Shown piece after piece: positions 51,836 to 63,083 of a stretch of 64,000 nt of DNA (the first letter of the stretch is position 1; each line of letters starts with the position of its first letter). The notes beneath the pieces were generated by a model that was given only the letters and a program-made list of their open reading frames with translations, did not search any database and had not been told where the DNA came from. Both the position numbers and the translations under genes were made by a program. Source of the stretch: Symsagittifera roscoffensis (taxonomy: Eukaryota; Xenacoelomorpha; Acoela; Convolutidae); NCBI RefSeq assembly GCF_963678635.1, contig NC_087063.1, positions 62,349,850-62,413,849 of the forward strand, in the 5' to 3' direction.

Positions 51836-53690
51836 CAATCAAATCCTTTTTTTTGTAGTACACGAACCAATCAATCATAAAAACCCTTCCCCCTGAACAG
51901 AAACACAAGATTTCTTCGTTACACCTTGTGATTGTAAAGACCACCAACAAAAAAACAATACGCAAAAATGCAATTGAACAGAATGTATATCTGAGCCACA
52001 AGAATTTAAATCAACAACTGTAATCGGCACACTTTTCTAAAAAGCCCGAGCAGCAACTCTAACAGGTTATATTTTCACAAAAAAACTCTTTTAGAAAAAT
52101 TAGATTGTTCACAAGTTTCCAATAATCGAAAATTAGTAAATTTTCAAGTTGTTCCAGATTTCACCCAGACTTGAAAACCAGCGAGGTTAAATTCAACCAA
52201 ATGAAATAATCTCTTATTTTGGTGCGCAAAGACATTTTACTTATGATATTCACGGTAAAAACTGGATTCCTCATATTGGAATACATAATCCCTCAATTGT
52301 AAAGACTAAGAATAATCTGCTTATATAATAATGCGATTCCACTACACATACACAGGCAACTATAGTTTGGTTGCCTGAAGTCACATGTACCACATTTCAA
52401 GTCGTTTAAATTCACACAAAATGAAAATTTCAGTAAAAAGATATTTTAAAGAATCCATACCCTTTGATAAAGTAAATCCTGGCCGAACAAGATCAAACCC
52501 AAACTAATATAAAATCCTACACGGTATAGATAAGGAATTGAATTGTTTTCAATTTACCCTGAAACTAAAAGTTTCGACATGAAAACAAGGAAATTGTTTC
52601 TTTATGCGGCAAATTCAAATCAAAATAGAGAACCTTTATTCCCGGTAACATTATACAAAAATAATGGAAATATTGGAGGAAAAGTGTTAGCATAAAGCCA
52701 GGACATAGACTACAAGAATTACTTGAATAACCCATGGGTTGGCGCAATTCATTTTGACATTCAACTTGATATGAAACTAGACTGCACAAGAAGCAGAATG
52801 TTTTAAGAAATGTCTCTTTTTGAACTCCTTACACTACATCACTTATGCGTACTTGAACGAACACAATTTCTACCATCACTCGCTCACAGTACTCACCTTT
52901 TATGAGGCATCCGCTCTTTTTCATAGACTATGCAGGAAGCATTCTTTGGTACTATATTTACACTAAAAAAGTTTCACCACTCTATGTATTTGAAGATAAA
53001 AGATGCTACAAACCTATATTTTACAAAAAAGAAGTAAATTTTGTAGACAAATTGTCACGTCGCACATTTTTTGAGATACAGCTGTCCCATGTGGGTCTGA
53101 AAGTAGCAATAATTTAGTACAGTTTAAGCCAAACGAAGACAAATTTTATCTTCTCAGGCCATACTCTACTCTACTGCCACCTCCAAAGAAATTCTCACCT
53201 GAAATCATACGTGCAATTGCTCAAATTTCAATTATAGATCTACAATCATACTCAGAAGTTCAAATACCCGATGAATTCCTAGACTCAGAACCCAGTCCCT
53301 CAAACACTTTTTCAATCCATAACTCACCCCGCCCCTGTTGACTCGATTTCCAGTTCCTCGCACACTGACGTTATCCCTATTCTTTCCCCTGACGTCCCAA
53401 GCCCCATCACAGATGACGAGTTAGATCAAGATTTAGACGATTTTTATTACCCCTCAACAGCAAAGTCATAACACCACTAATTCAAAAATTATTCATCAGC
53501 TAACACACTCCGCTTCAACCTCTGCATCCTCCAACTCTTCTGTACATTTTGACCCTACACGTGCACAGAGAATGAAGCCCTATATCTCATATAACACTCC
53601 AAAACGCCGCTATTGACGATACATATCAACAAATTGTAGAACAACAACACTTTAAATTTTCGCTCTCAAAACAATCATTTTTTTAACCCA
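51830..53690 (+). pseudogene. env: env-like remnant with rearrangement (copy 2)
   Basis: Best preserved part is 52902-53117: SILWYYIYTKKVSPLYVFED, KRCYKPIFYKKEVNFVDKLS, which matches copy 1 Env. At about 53235-53280 the env frame jumps into sequence like the N terminus of the orphan ORF (IPDEFLDSEPSPSNTF), then returns to the env tail near 53625-53695, so a segment of the next gene was copied or moved into env. The membrane anchor region is missing. Confidence 0.75.
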
Positions 53691-53692
53691 CG

Positions 53693-54840
53693 ATGAGTCG
53701 CCAAGTTGGATCTCTCAACCGTTCCCTTTCTATCCATCTAGTCTTCCACGATTCATATCACGTTACTTTCATATCAACCACATCACGTTAATAGACCCGC
53801 ATTTTTAGTTGAAAACCTTCCCTTCATCCCCCAATACACATACTACAATCGAGAAAACCAAGCCCAACAAGCCCCAATGTAAATGAACACTCCCCGCTCC
53901 CCATTCTTTCCTAGATTTCTTATTATATCCCACTAAAAGTACCACTAAGAAAAAACACCGACGATGATGAGCTTTGCGATTCCATTACTCACCTACTAGC
54001 TAACGCACTTCAACTAAATCATTTCACCACCGCAGACTAAAATCAAACATTAAACGAATCATTGCACAAAAAGCTAATCGATTCTCTATCAATCACAATA
54101 ATCATACTGTCATCCGATATATGGAGATTTCACCATACGACACTGATCCTAACATCAACTCAACATTAACTGAAAAGTTTTTCATCAAAACACATTATAT
54201 TTTCAACCTAGACAGCCCAAATAAAAATTCGATTAAATCATCGACCACGAACTAGCAAACACTAAAGCTTAAGCTTAAGAAGTTTTTCCAAAATAGTCGC
54301 TCATTTTGCACTAAAATTTAATTTTCTCACACCAAAAGGAAGAGATATTAACTGCTCACATGAAGTTAACTAAATCAACCCACACTTCTTTTATATAATT
54401 TCATCCAACGGCACTACCTTCACAGTTCACCATCTCGCAATCACACCATCGCGTCTTCACAATCAAAAACTCTAAATACACATCACCCTTCTTCATGACT
54501 ATGACCCTGTAAGACAAATGCATATCTTTTGCCCCCTTACTAACAACTTCACACTTGATGACTCCCGCCCCATCATATTTCCGCACCAGAACATACAATT
54601 TAACGAAATTGCATTACAAGGAAACATACATAAATTTGAATTTAATCATAAACTCTAAAACCTTATACCAAACTCTAACCACTGTCACCAAGTTTTCAGC
54701 TGTCACCAAAAAAGTCAAAATCATCCGAGCGCTTGACATTTTTTGGCCACTACGTCGCACTAAAAACGTAATCCGCATACTTGCCGAGCTTTTAAAAACC
54801 TCCAACACCTTTAAAACTAAGTTACCCATGAATTTTATCG
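53693..54840 (+). pseudogene. Orphan ORF remnant (copy 2)
   Basis: Starts MSRQVGSLNRSLSIHLV at 53693, again in an ATGA overlap. Decayed blocks of the folded domain follow: TEKFFIKTHYIFNLD near 54170, YDPVRQMHIFCPLT near 54500, and IRALDIFWPLRRTKNVIRIL with AELLKTSNTF near 54715-54810. The protein alignment ends at a GTAAGT donor at 54840. Confidence 0.8.
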
Positions 54841-54924
54841 TAAGTACGATATTTTTAATACCACTTAAACAAATATATAAACCACTCACCATTTTTACAC
54901 GTGTGTTCCACGTTTTCTTTTCAG
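54840..54924 (+). other. Predicted intron after the orphan ORF (copy 2)
   Basis: GTAAGTACGA to TTTTCTTTTCAG, 85 nt, at the same place as in copies 1 and 3; CTCACCAT precedes the pyrimidine tract in all three. In copy 2 I see no stop codon directly before the donor in the surviving frame. Confidence 0.65.
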
Positions 54925-56323
54925 ATTTTACCAGTCATTTATCTAAAAAAAATAATAATATTAGAAGCAAGACTTAATTCAAACATTCATTTTTTAACCT
55001 ACCTAACCTTCATAAAATATATCAGTTAAGCAATATCAATAAAATTGCAATAAATTGATTTTATTGTCGTAAAATTCAAAAATGAAGCAGTATGTTAATA
55101 ATGTAAAGTAAATAAACGATTACTAACATTTTAATGTGTGCTTTTTTTTTATAAAATTTGATTTTTTTAAAATTCAATCGCCTACAATTCATGCACTCTT
55201 TGCACACAAATTGAAAAACTTGCCCCAGTAGACTTGTTTAATAATTAAGTTTCAAGTTTTTTAAACTAACTGATAACAACTTTAACTTGCTTTCACGCGT
55301 TTCAAACTTTTCTTTAACCCGGTTAGAAGAAATTGTAATGAAGCTTAAGCTAACCAACACAGCTTACTAATGCCACCAAAACAATCGCGTGTGAGTAATT
55401 CTCATGGTACCCAAAGCAGATTAAAACCAGATTAAAACTGTGTAAATTATTCTTTGGAAGCTTGCTGTAAAATTTTATTAAAACCACTTGAAACACAAAA
55501 ACACTGAGAGAACCAAAAAGACAACACAATCTGTTTTTGAAAAAAGGACACAACCAAGGAACAAAAGAGAAAAACACCTGATAAAAGAGAACAAAAAGTT
55601 GAACACAAAAAGCAACTCTGCTCAAAGAAACTGTAAAAATTATACTCCTCTGGCCTCACCCACCAGAACGACGTCGCTCGAAGTACATGTGCCCACCATG
55701 GGCTATGATATCGACGCTGAGTTTTTGCTTGGAGTAGCTATAGCATGAGCAAAAATAAAGTAACCAAAAATAGAAAAACCCTTTTGCAGAAACAATTAAA
55801 AATAATCTTAAATAAAACTGATTTAACTAACAAGATGCAGTTATAAAAAAAATAATACAGAAAAAGTTTCTTCGAGCAAAAGGAACAAAATGGCAAATCT
55901 ACTGGTTTGTTGCCGTAGTCACAACCCTCATAGAATTTAAAGTAATGAATCAATATCGCAGCAAAAGTACCTATTGAACAAGAACAATAGCCAAATCCAT
56001 GTGGAACTCAAAGCGAGTCCTAGTCACTTGGCGTTTCACGAAAAGAAGTCAAACCCTATCGCGCTATTTGATGAAAAATTGAGAATACACGTAGTGTCGC
56101 TCTACTTAACGAAATCGACACATCATCGTTTAAACTCTGCTAACTTGACAAGATCTCTCTACTCAATTTCGATACCCGAAACCCACTTCTGACATACGAG
56201 CAACTGTACTCCTTCTCACGCCATGAAGACAAGTACTCTATAACAGGAGCAACTATTTCTTTCTCTACATTCTACTTTCAAGAATCTAGAAACTTTACTT
56301 CCATACTTTACACAGAACAAACT
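54925..56323 (+). other. 3' untranslated region of copy 2
   Basis: No sense gene. Matches the copy 1 3' UTR at AACCCGGTTAGAAG (near 55317), the tryptophan-poor CTAACCAACACAGCTTACTAA block and CTGGCCTCACCCACCAGAACGACGTCG (about 55650-55677), so the palindrome cluster is partly preserved. An ORF on the minus strand (55350-55625) overlaps the position of antisense ORFs in copies 1 and 3. Confidence 0.55.
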
Positions 56324-56688
56324 TGAAAATTAAAACTAGTATTTACATCCATTTATATTATTGATAAAACCTTCCTACAAAGTATTTCTTACTAACCAAT
56401 CATGATCCGTAACTAGCGCTGATAAAAATATTTATAGTTTCAGCAACAGAACAGAACAGAATGAATATACCTTAGCAAACAGTTGCTCTTCCTTATAACA
56501 GTCCTTGTTACCTCGCCTCGCAAAGACCAAAATACACTAGATCTTTTGATATATGAGTAAGATGATGATTGGAATTAGACAAAGAAGTTGGACGAATCTA
56601 ACCGACCGAAAATAAGATAGCGTGACTAACAGACGATGTACCTTATCTGAAATTACTATATGAGTGAGCCACCCCGGAAATGCACTCA
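56324..56688 (+). repeat. 3' LTR of copy 2
   Basis: 365 bp, alignable with 41473-41867 (AAACTAGTATTTACATCC, CACTAGATCTTTTGA, GACGATGTACCTTATCTGA) but with many substitutions and indels; the insertion is therefore old. It keeps a GCTGA...TCAGC hairpin near 56417-56444. Confidence 0.85.
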
Positions 56689-59319
56689 CAATAGTTTTTT
56701 GGTCAAAACAATCCATTATAATTGATTATGATGGAGTTTTCGAGATTTTATCGATGAAATTTACAAATTTTTTTTAAACTTATCTCAATTTTTTTTCGAA
56801 GATTTCTCTTTGTTTTAAGTTCATCTCAATTACATGATTTTTACATGATTCTTTTCGCATTTTATGACAAGGAATTTAAAAAAATTTCTCAATTTCTTTT
56901 TCTATCAAAATCTATGTTCGAAATACTCTCCGCCACCTCTATCCCCCCTCCCCTCACGTTCAAGTGAAGCCCGGTTAATGGTTGAACGGGAGGGGGTAAT
57001 GGTTGAACTTGTGGGGCCGGGTAAGGGTTAAATCCTATGTGGTCCACATCTTTTTTCATCACCAACAGCTTACTTTATCACCTCTAGTTTATCTCCTTCC
57101 TCCATGTTTACTGAACGTGGGTGGGAGGGGGATCTGTCAAAAACTTAGGTGTGTATGCTTGGGGGAGGGGGGGGGGGGGGTGGCAGTTAACGATTGGTTG
57201 GGTTATTGTGACTGGGGATGAGGAGGCAAACTGGAAGGAGTGGTTAGGGGTGGGGTTGGTAAACACAGCAGGAGGGGTAGGGATGGATTTTGGTTAACTG
57301 AGGGGTGATAAATAAACTGAGGGAGGTGGGGGGTAAACAGGTGGGGAGCGGTAAGCTTTAATGCCTAAATTTAATGTAAAAGACGAGATAGAAGTTCTTG
57401 CTAGTTTTGCAAAACTTCTGCAATTTGATAGATTTTAGGGCTCTTTTCAAGTTTCCCACCCCCTCGTAAAATTACAAAATAAAGCTCTTCAAAAATTGTT
57501 CACTCGGTATTTTGCATGTTATAAATGTTGTAGAAATTTGTTCATCTGTTCACGCTGAAACATTTTAATGCATTTTATAACATGAAAGGTCATTTTAAAT
57601 AGACTTTTAAATATTGAATTAAAACCCATGGGGGGGGGACTGGAAAAGAGCCGAAATTAGTTCTAGAAAAAAGGTTTATACCAATTATGTTGGATAATAA
57701 TGGATATGTAATTTTTGAAAAATATCAATTATGATGGATTACTTTGACAGAAACAATCGATTGCTGAGCCAAAATGATTGGATCATAATCGATTATAAGG
57801 AATTTTAATCGATTATAAAAAAATAATTTTTCTATCAAAAATAATCGTTTATAATGACATTATAATTTGAATTTTGCTTCTAAAATGGATTAAATTCTGT
57901 TTTTTTTTGGCAAGGAAACTCGCTATAAATGATTAAAATCCATGGGCGCTCGGGGCAAGTTAGTAATTAATGCTTTCAGAAGTTAGATTTGACCTCGTAA
58001 ATAATCTATTGTGGTACAACTCTCCTACCCGCACCGAAGTTTCATGGATAAAAATTGATTATAATGGATTTTGTTGACTAAAACGTTGTCATAGCAAATT
58101 TAGACAACGTAATTGATTTTTAATCCAGTTTCATCGATGATTTTCAAAAAGTAAAAATCAAATAAAATCTATTTCCCTCCCCCCTACGTCCTCCCCCCCC
58201 CCCTAAGTCCCCCCGCACGTCAACAGCTACGTCCCGCCTAGGTCCCATCTACGTCCCCCCCTACGTCCCTCAACGCCCCCTCCTTCCCCTGATTTAAACC
58301 CAAACCAACCCCAAACTACCCAACCCCACAACATCCCCCCACACCACTCCAACCCCCCCCCCACCAAACGTTTACCCAGACTACATAATTACCTATCCAG
58401 GTGGGGATGTTTAGTGGTCAGTGAGGATGTGGTGGGGAGGGTGAGGTTTGGGTTTAAACACGGGTTTGGCGAATAAAACTCTATTGAAATAATAGCAAAA
58501 ACACATGATTTTTTTCAAATTTTCATAAACGCGATGAAAATTAAGAAAAAATTGGAATTTAACGAGAGAACAAAATGACTAACTTAAGTTTAACATTATT
58601 ATGAAAAGAAAAAACAGCACACCGAAAGAATTTAATAAATGGATTATAATCCATTATAATTGATTTAAATTGATTATTGGTCTTTTGATAAAAATTTTTG
58701 AAGTTAAGTTGAAAGTAATCAATTGTAATTGATTATAATTAATTATATTGCGATTTTTTTTGCTTAAAAATAGTATCATTACAATATCTTTTTAATCGGT
58801 TATAAGCTATTATTTTTGTTATTTTATAGAGACTGACAATAAAAATTCAATATAATCGATTATTATCCATAAAAATTCAGTGCGGGTAACAATCTTAAAA
58901 AGGAACTAGCGCTATGAGGGCTTGCTCGCGTCGATGAAAAACAAAAAGAAATCACCTATAATTGATTTTTTTTTTAGTTTTTGAAGGTTATCAATATAAT
59001 TAGCTCTCATGTTGCCCTCAGACAGCAAACTCGACTACTAATAAAAATTGATTTTAATCCAATGTTTTAGAAAATTTGTTAAGAATCCATTTTTGTCAAA
59101 CATAAAATTAATTATAACCTATTTTAATTCAATTTGAATGAATTTTTTCCAGTTGATTTGTGTGCAATAATTTAGCAAAAAAATCTGTAATTATCAAATG
59201 AGTAATGCAAAAATTTATCAACACGAATGTACAGCCTATTTCATTTCTAAACAAAAAACTCGCATTATGCAAACGTATTTCTTTTTCAATTTTCCCTCAA
59301 CGTTTGCTTTTTGTCTTTT
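56689..59319. repeat. R2-type repeats with G-rich and C-rich tracts
   Basis: No gene. Many ATTGATTATAATGGAT-type motifs recur (for example near 56708, 57720, 57785, 58055, 58640, 58845). A G-rich tract lies at about 56980-57350 (with a run of more than 15 G near 57165) and a C-rich tract at about 58165-58375 with CCCCCCTACGTCC-type units. GAGACTGACAA...ATAATCGATTAT near 58830-58880 matches the R2 fragment near 27640. ORFs such as 57003-57221 are low-complexity. Confidence 0.6.
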
Positions 59320-59729
59320 TGAGTTAGGACTGGGGTGTATAACTCATAGAGTAATTTCGGATAGGGTACACCGTCTGCTCGTCACGCTATCTTATTTTCG
59401 GCCGGATAGATTCGTGCAACTTCTTAGTCTAATACCGATCCTAATCTTACTCTTATACTATCTAGTCTCAGGTTGTTTAACTAGTCTCTGCTAGGCTCAA
59501 TAGATCTAGGGTATACTGGTTTATTGCGGCTGCTGAAGTGCTCGGGAGAGTCCAACTAATTTCTAAGTTAAATTCAAATCTCTCTGGTGCTGAAATTACA
59601 AGTAACTTCAGCACTTACAAATAAGTGGGTTGTTAGTTAGATGGATCATGATTGGTTAATATTAAATACTTTACATTGGTAAAACATTTAATTTATCCAA
59701 TCATAAAATGTAGTTTAGATCAGGTTCCA
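59320..59729 (-). repeat. 3' LTR of copy 3
   Basis: 410 bp, reverse complement of the copy 1 LTR with few differences (for example GGGGTGTATAAC versus GTGTGTATAAC near 59333, and TAAAACATTTAATTT near 59680). It ends in TGGAACCTGATC at 59729 on the minus strand. Confidence 0.93.
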
Positions 59730-61207
59730 CCCATCCGGGTTTTACAGAGTTTTTTAGAACAGTTCTTCTGTAGTTCAAGGATGGATGATGGACGTTGGTA
59801 TTTGGCGAACATCATAATTTTCTTCCGCTTCTTCTTGTGACAACGACTGAGTCTTTGCAACAGCATCAATTCTGATTTCAGAATGGTTGGCTATGTCAGG
59901 TTTTTCTGTTCTTCGGAGAGAACTTCTTTTGTGTTTGATCTAGCTTGGGAATGGCGTGGAGATTGTGCGTGGAAGGGATGCCTGGTTACTCGGATCTGTA
60001 CGTATACTTGAACATCGAGGTGGTCATTGGTCTAGTTCAATGAAGTCCTTTTCTGCGAAGTCAAGTCGTACTCTAAATCCTTTGAGTTGTGATTGTGAGC
60101 GGCATATCGATTGTAGTTGGTCATTCTCTCTCGAGTGTAGTGGAGTCGTCTTGTCTTTTGATGTTCGTCTTTGGTGTTGTATTCTGATCTATATATTGCA
60201 TCATGTGATTTTACATTTTATAAAACTTTTATTAGTTTAGTATTTTTTAATTATGATTTTAGTTAGTTGTTTTCACAAAAGCTTTTTGTTTTAGTTCGGT
60301 TATTTTGAAGAGTTACTCACCCTTGAGTAGCTCTTATTAAAAATAAAGGTGTGGTCACAGAGCGTGGATGTAGCGCGGTGGGTTAGGCCGGCTATAGAGC
60401 ATGCTCAGGACGTCCTTTCCTGGTGGGTTAGGCCAGGTGTGGGAGTATGATTTCATGCGGTTTTTATGAGGGGTCCTGTTATGTGACAACGTTTTATGTT
60501 GGGTTTGTTGTGGTTTTACTTATGTTTTGTTGGTTATGTACTTTTACTAAAAAGCAAATTGTTTGTGGTATGGGTTTGTCTTTCGACCTTTTTGTGTTTT
60601 ATTATTTCTTTCTAAGACTTTGTAATAGTCTTCAAAAGAATAAATTATCCAGTTTTAAACTGGGTTAATCCGGTTTGGGTACCGTTGGTTTCCTTTTCTT
60701 AGTCATGCTGTTATTTTATGATTTGTGGTATTTAGTAAACTGCGTTGGTTAGTTTTGTTTAGTATATGATTCCTTTCCAACCGGGTTAAAGGAAAGTTTG
60801 AAACATGTTATTATATGTTAGAGTTGTTGAGTGTGAAAACTTGAAACTGAAATTCATTATTTTAAACAATTCTTCGTGGGCGAGCTGTGCGAGTGTGGAT
60901 AGAATTTCTGTGCGAATGAATGAAAATATCAAAAGGTTAGTACTGCAATTGCATTTTATTAATTTACTGCATAGAATTTGGAAATTTACTGCTAGTTATG
61001 GGGGAATTTTAAGATACAAATTTTCATCATATGTAGATTTACTGCTTTTGGGGGAAAATTTTATAAATTAATTTACTGCATTGGTATTATATTTATTTAA
61101 TGGTTGGTGCAAAAGTTAAAAGGGTCTTAAACAGTTTTGAAGAAGTTTGCTATTTTTTATTTTTCTTTTGTAAATTTTTCAGATGATCGAAGATGAAGGC
61201 TAAAAAT
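59730..61207 (-). other. 3' untranslated region of copy 3
   Basis: Matches 23769-25299 of copy 1 in inverted orientation. The palindrome cluster is preserved (GAGCATGCTC at 60397-60406, AGGACGTCCT at 60407-60416, flanking GGTGGGTTAGGCC repeats). About 60 bp of the purine-rich region upstream of the LTR is missing relative to copy 1. Plus-strand ORFs 59956-60240, 60447-60668 and 60805-61071 are antisense to the element. Confidence 0.6.
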
Positions 61208-61286
61208 CTAAAGAAAACATGAATAAAGAATGGTGAGTTTTTCAATATTTTAATTAGTTAGTAATATTCATTGAATTCATACTTAC
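61208..61286 (-). other. Predicted 79-nt intron after the orphan ORF (copy 3)
   Basis: On the minus strand CAG|GTAAGTATGA at 61286 and TTTTCTTTAG ending at 61208, with TACTAAC in between. 9 nt shorter than in copy 1, largely by loss from the A-run. Confidence 0.72.
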
Positions 61287-61289
61287 CTG

Positions 61290-63083
61290 TTAGTCGTCGG
61301 GGAAAAAACCGTGGGGGAAGATGTCGTGAATTAGTTCTGAAGTTGTTAGTAGTTTAGCTAAGATGCGGATGATATTTTTAGTTTGAAGCAGTGGCCAAAG
61401 CAATTGAAGTGCCTTAATAGTGGTTAGTTCTTCAGTGCCAACTGCAAACTCATAAGGTGTGTTTTGGATTAAGTTATATAATTTGTGGTTAAATTTAGTA
61501 TTGTGGATGAATTCTAAAATTGGGATTTCTATAGGCTGTACAAACTCGTGCGGGATAAGGAAGGGTCGGGATTCTTCTGCGTTGAAGGTCTTGGTGATGG
61601 GGCAGAAAATATACATTTGGGTTATGGGGTCATAGTTACGGAGAATACCATGGAGGTTAGTATCTTTAATACAATATGTGAAATTTAGGAAATACGGTGA
61701 AGTGTATTTTGAATTGATGAATTGAAAGCGATGGTGTGGTTGTCTAGAGGGTGTGTGGAGGTCAAAGTGATTTTGGATGAAACGATAGTAACTGTATGTA
61801 TGTGTTTGTTTAGTTCGCAACATAATATCGTGTGAGCAGTGTAAATCTCTTTCGTGTGGTGCAAGGAAATGAAAGGTTAGTGAAAAGATTTGGAAGCGTT
61901 CTTTAAAACTTTCGTATGCTTGTGTGTTTGTTAGTGCTTCTGAAATAATGTGATCAAACTTTCGGTCGAAGATGTTTAGTGTAAATACATATGGTGTCTT
62001 GATGAAAAATTTCTCGGTGATTTGTGGATTAGCGAAGCGATCGTCGTCTAAGAATTGATCTTGGTTAGCTCTGATGATGTTGTGATCGTAGTATTCTAGT
62101 GTATATTCATTAGCTCTAGGTGCAGTGTGTATTTTTAGTGATTTTTTATATCCTACGTAAGTAAACTGTCTAGCGGTGAGTGGTGTAGTTAGTCGATATA
62201 GCATATCTTTGTTTCGGTCTGTTTCGATGGAAGTGTTGGTTAAAGGTAAGCAAAGAGGGTTAGTGAAATGATAGTATGAGGTCCAAGAGAGAGTGGGCAT
62301 TAAAACGTATTCGTCTACAAAGTTGCGTGTTTCGTTAGCGTCATGAGGGGTGTTTAAGGTGTATTGTGGAAATGAGGGTAAAGTGATAGCTAAAAATTCT
62401 CTAGTGTTAGTATGCTGGGGGTGGTTGATGTATTCACGGGCTGTTCCTGGTTTTGCTGGGAAAGGATGGTTGGGGAATTTTCTTTTAAAAGTGCGGTAAG
62501 CTCTATTAGTGTTGAGTGAGGATTCAGTTGATGTGGATGATGGTGCTAATGATTCAGTATAATTTGAAGAGGGTGTAGGGGGATTGGATGAATTTGTAGT
62601 GGAGGAGATTTGGTTTATGGTCGGGGTGTTAAGGTGGTAGGGTTGTTGTTGGAGGGTAATAAAATTGTCTAGCTCTGGGGAGATTCGGGGGGTGTCTGGA
62701 GATGATTGGTCAGAATGGTATGAGGAGTAGGTTGGGGTAACTTGGGAAGCATAAGAGGGTGTAGGAGTGATGGGGTCAGGGTTATTTGACAATATGGGTT
62801 GAAAAGGAGGTTGAGAAAAATGAGAAGGGTTATGGAAATTATTGGATGGAGATGGTTCTGAGTCGGCAAATTCATCGGGGGTTTCAATATTCGGGTTATT
62901 TAGCTGTGAGATGGAGTATAAAACTGAAATTTGTGAGTCAGTGTCGGAATTCATGCCTGATGTTACATTGCTAGATGGAAAATCGGGTGGCGGAAAAGCA
63001 AAAAGTGGTATTATTGGGATTGAAGAGGTAAGGTTGGTTGGATGGGAATTTGATCGATGGAGTGATCCAAGTTGGCGGCTCAT
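61290..63083 (-). CDS. Orphan ORF of 597 aa after env (copy 3)
   Basis: Intact homologue of the copy 1 orphan ORF. Differences concentrate in the Ser/Pro-rich N-terminal 190 residues, including small in-frame deletions of 2 or so residues (SHSPDT versus SPDT; PTPTPSSN versus PTPSSN). The folded region differs at few residues and several codon changes are silent, as expected under purifying selection before insertion. The start ATG lies in ATGA with the end of env (63083-63080). No family recognised. Confidence 0.85.
   Translation of the reverse strand: MSRQLGSLHRSNSHPTNLTSSIPIIPLFAFPPPDFPSSNVTSGMNSDTDSQISVLYSISQLNNPNIETPDEFADSEPSPSNNFHNPSHFSQPPFQPILSNNPDPITPTPSYASQVTPTYSSYHSDQSSPDTPRISPELDNFITLQQQPYHLNTPTINQISSTTNSSNPPTPSSNYTESLAPSSTSTESSLNTNRAYRTFKRKFPNHPFPAKPGTAREYINHPQHTNTREFLAITLPSFPQYTLNTPHDANETRNFVDEYVLMPTLSWTSYYHFTNPLCLPLTNTSIETDRNKDMLYRLTTPLTARQFTYVGYKKSLKIHTAPRANEYTLEYYDHNIIRANQDQFLDDDRFANPQITEKFFIKTPYVFTLNIFDRKFDHIISEALTNTQAYESFKERFQIFSLTFHFLAPHERDLHCSHDIMLRTKQTHTYSYYRFIQNHFDLHTPSRQPHHRFQFINSKYTSPYFLNFTYCIKDTNLHGILRNYDPITQMYIFCPITKTFNAEESRPFLIPHEFVQPIEIPILEFIHNTKFNHKLYNLIQNTPYEFAVGTEELTTIKALQLLWPLLQTKNIIRILAKLLTTSELIHDIFPHGFFPDD

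Larger units (their letters stand above)
41473..56688 (+). mobile_element. Old, degenerate copy 2 of the giant LTR element
   Basis: A diverged relative of copy 1, about 15.2 kb, same strand. LTRs at 41473-41867 (TGGAATCA...AAACTCA) and 56324-56688 (TTGAAAAT...GCACTCA) are clearly different from each other. Flanking CCAT (41469-41472) and CAAT (56689-56692) may be a worn target duplication. All large ORFs are broken by stops and shifts, but the parts follow the order of copy 1: leader ORF, hairpins, gag, protease-like remnant, RT, RNase H, integrase, membrane ORFs, ORF X, env, orphan ORF, intron, 3' UTR. It is useful as an outgroup to judge which features of copies 1 and 3 are ancestral. Confidence 0.9.
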
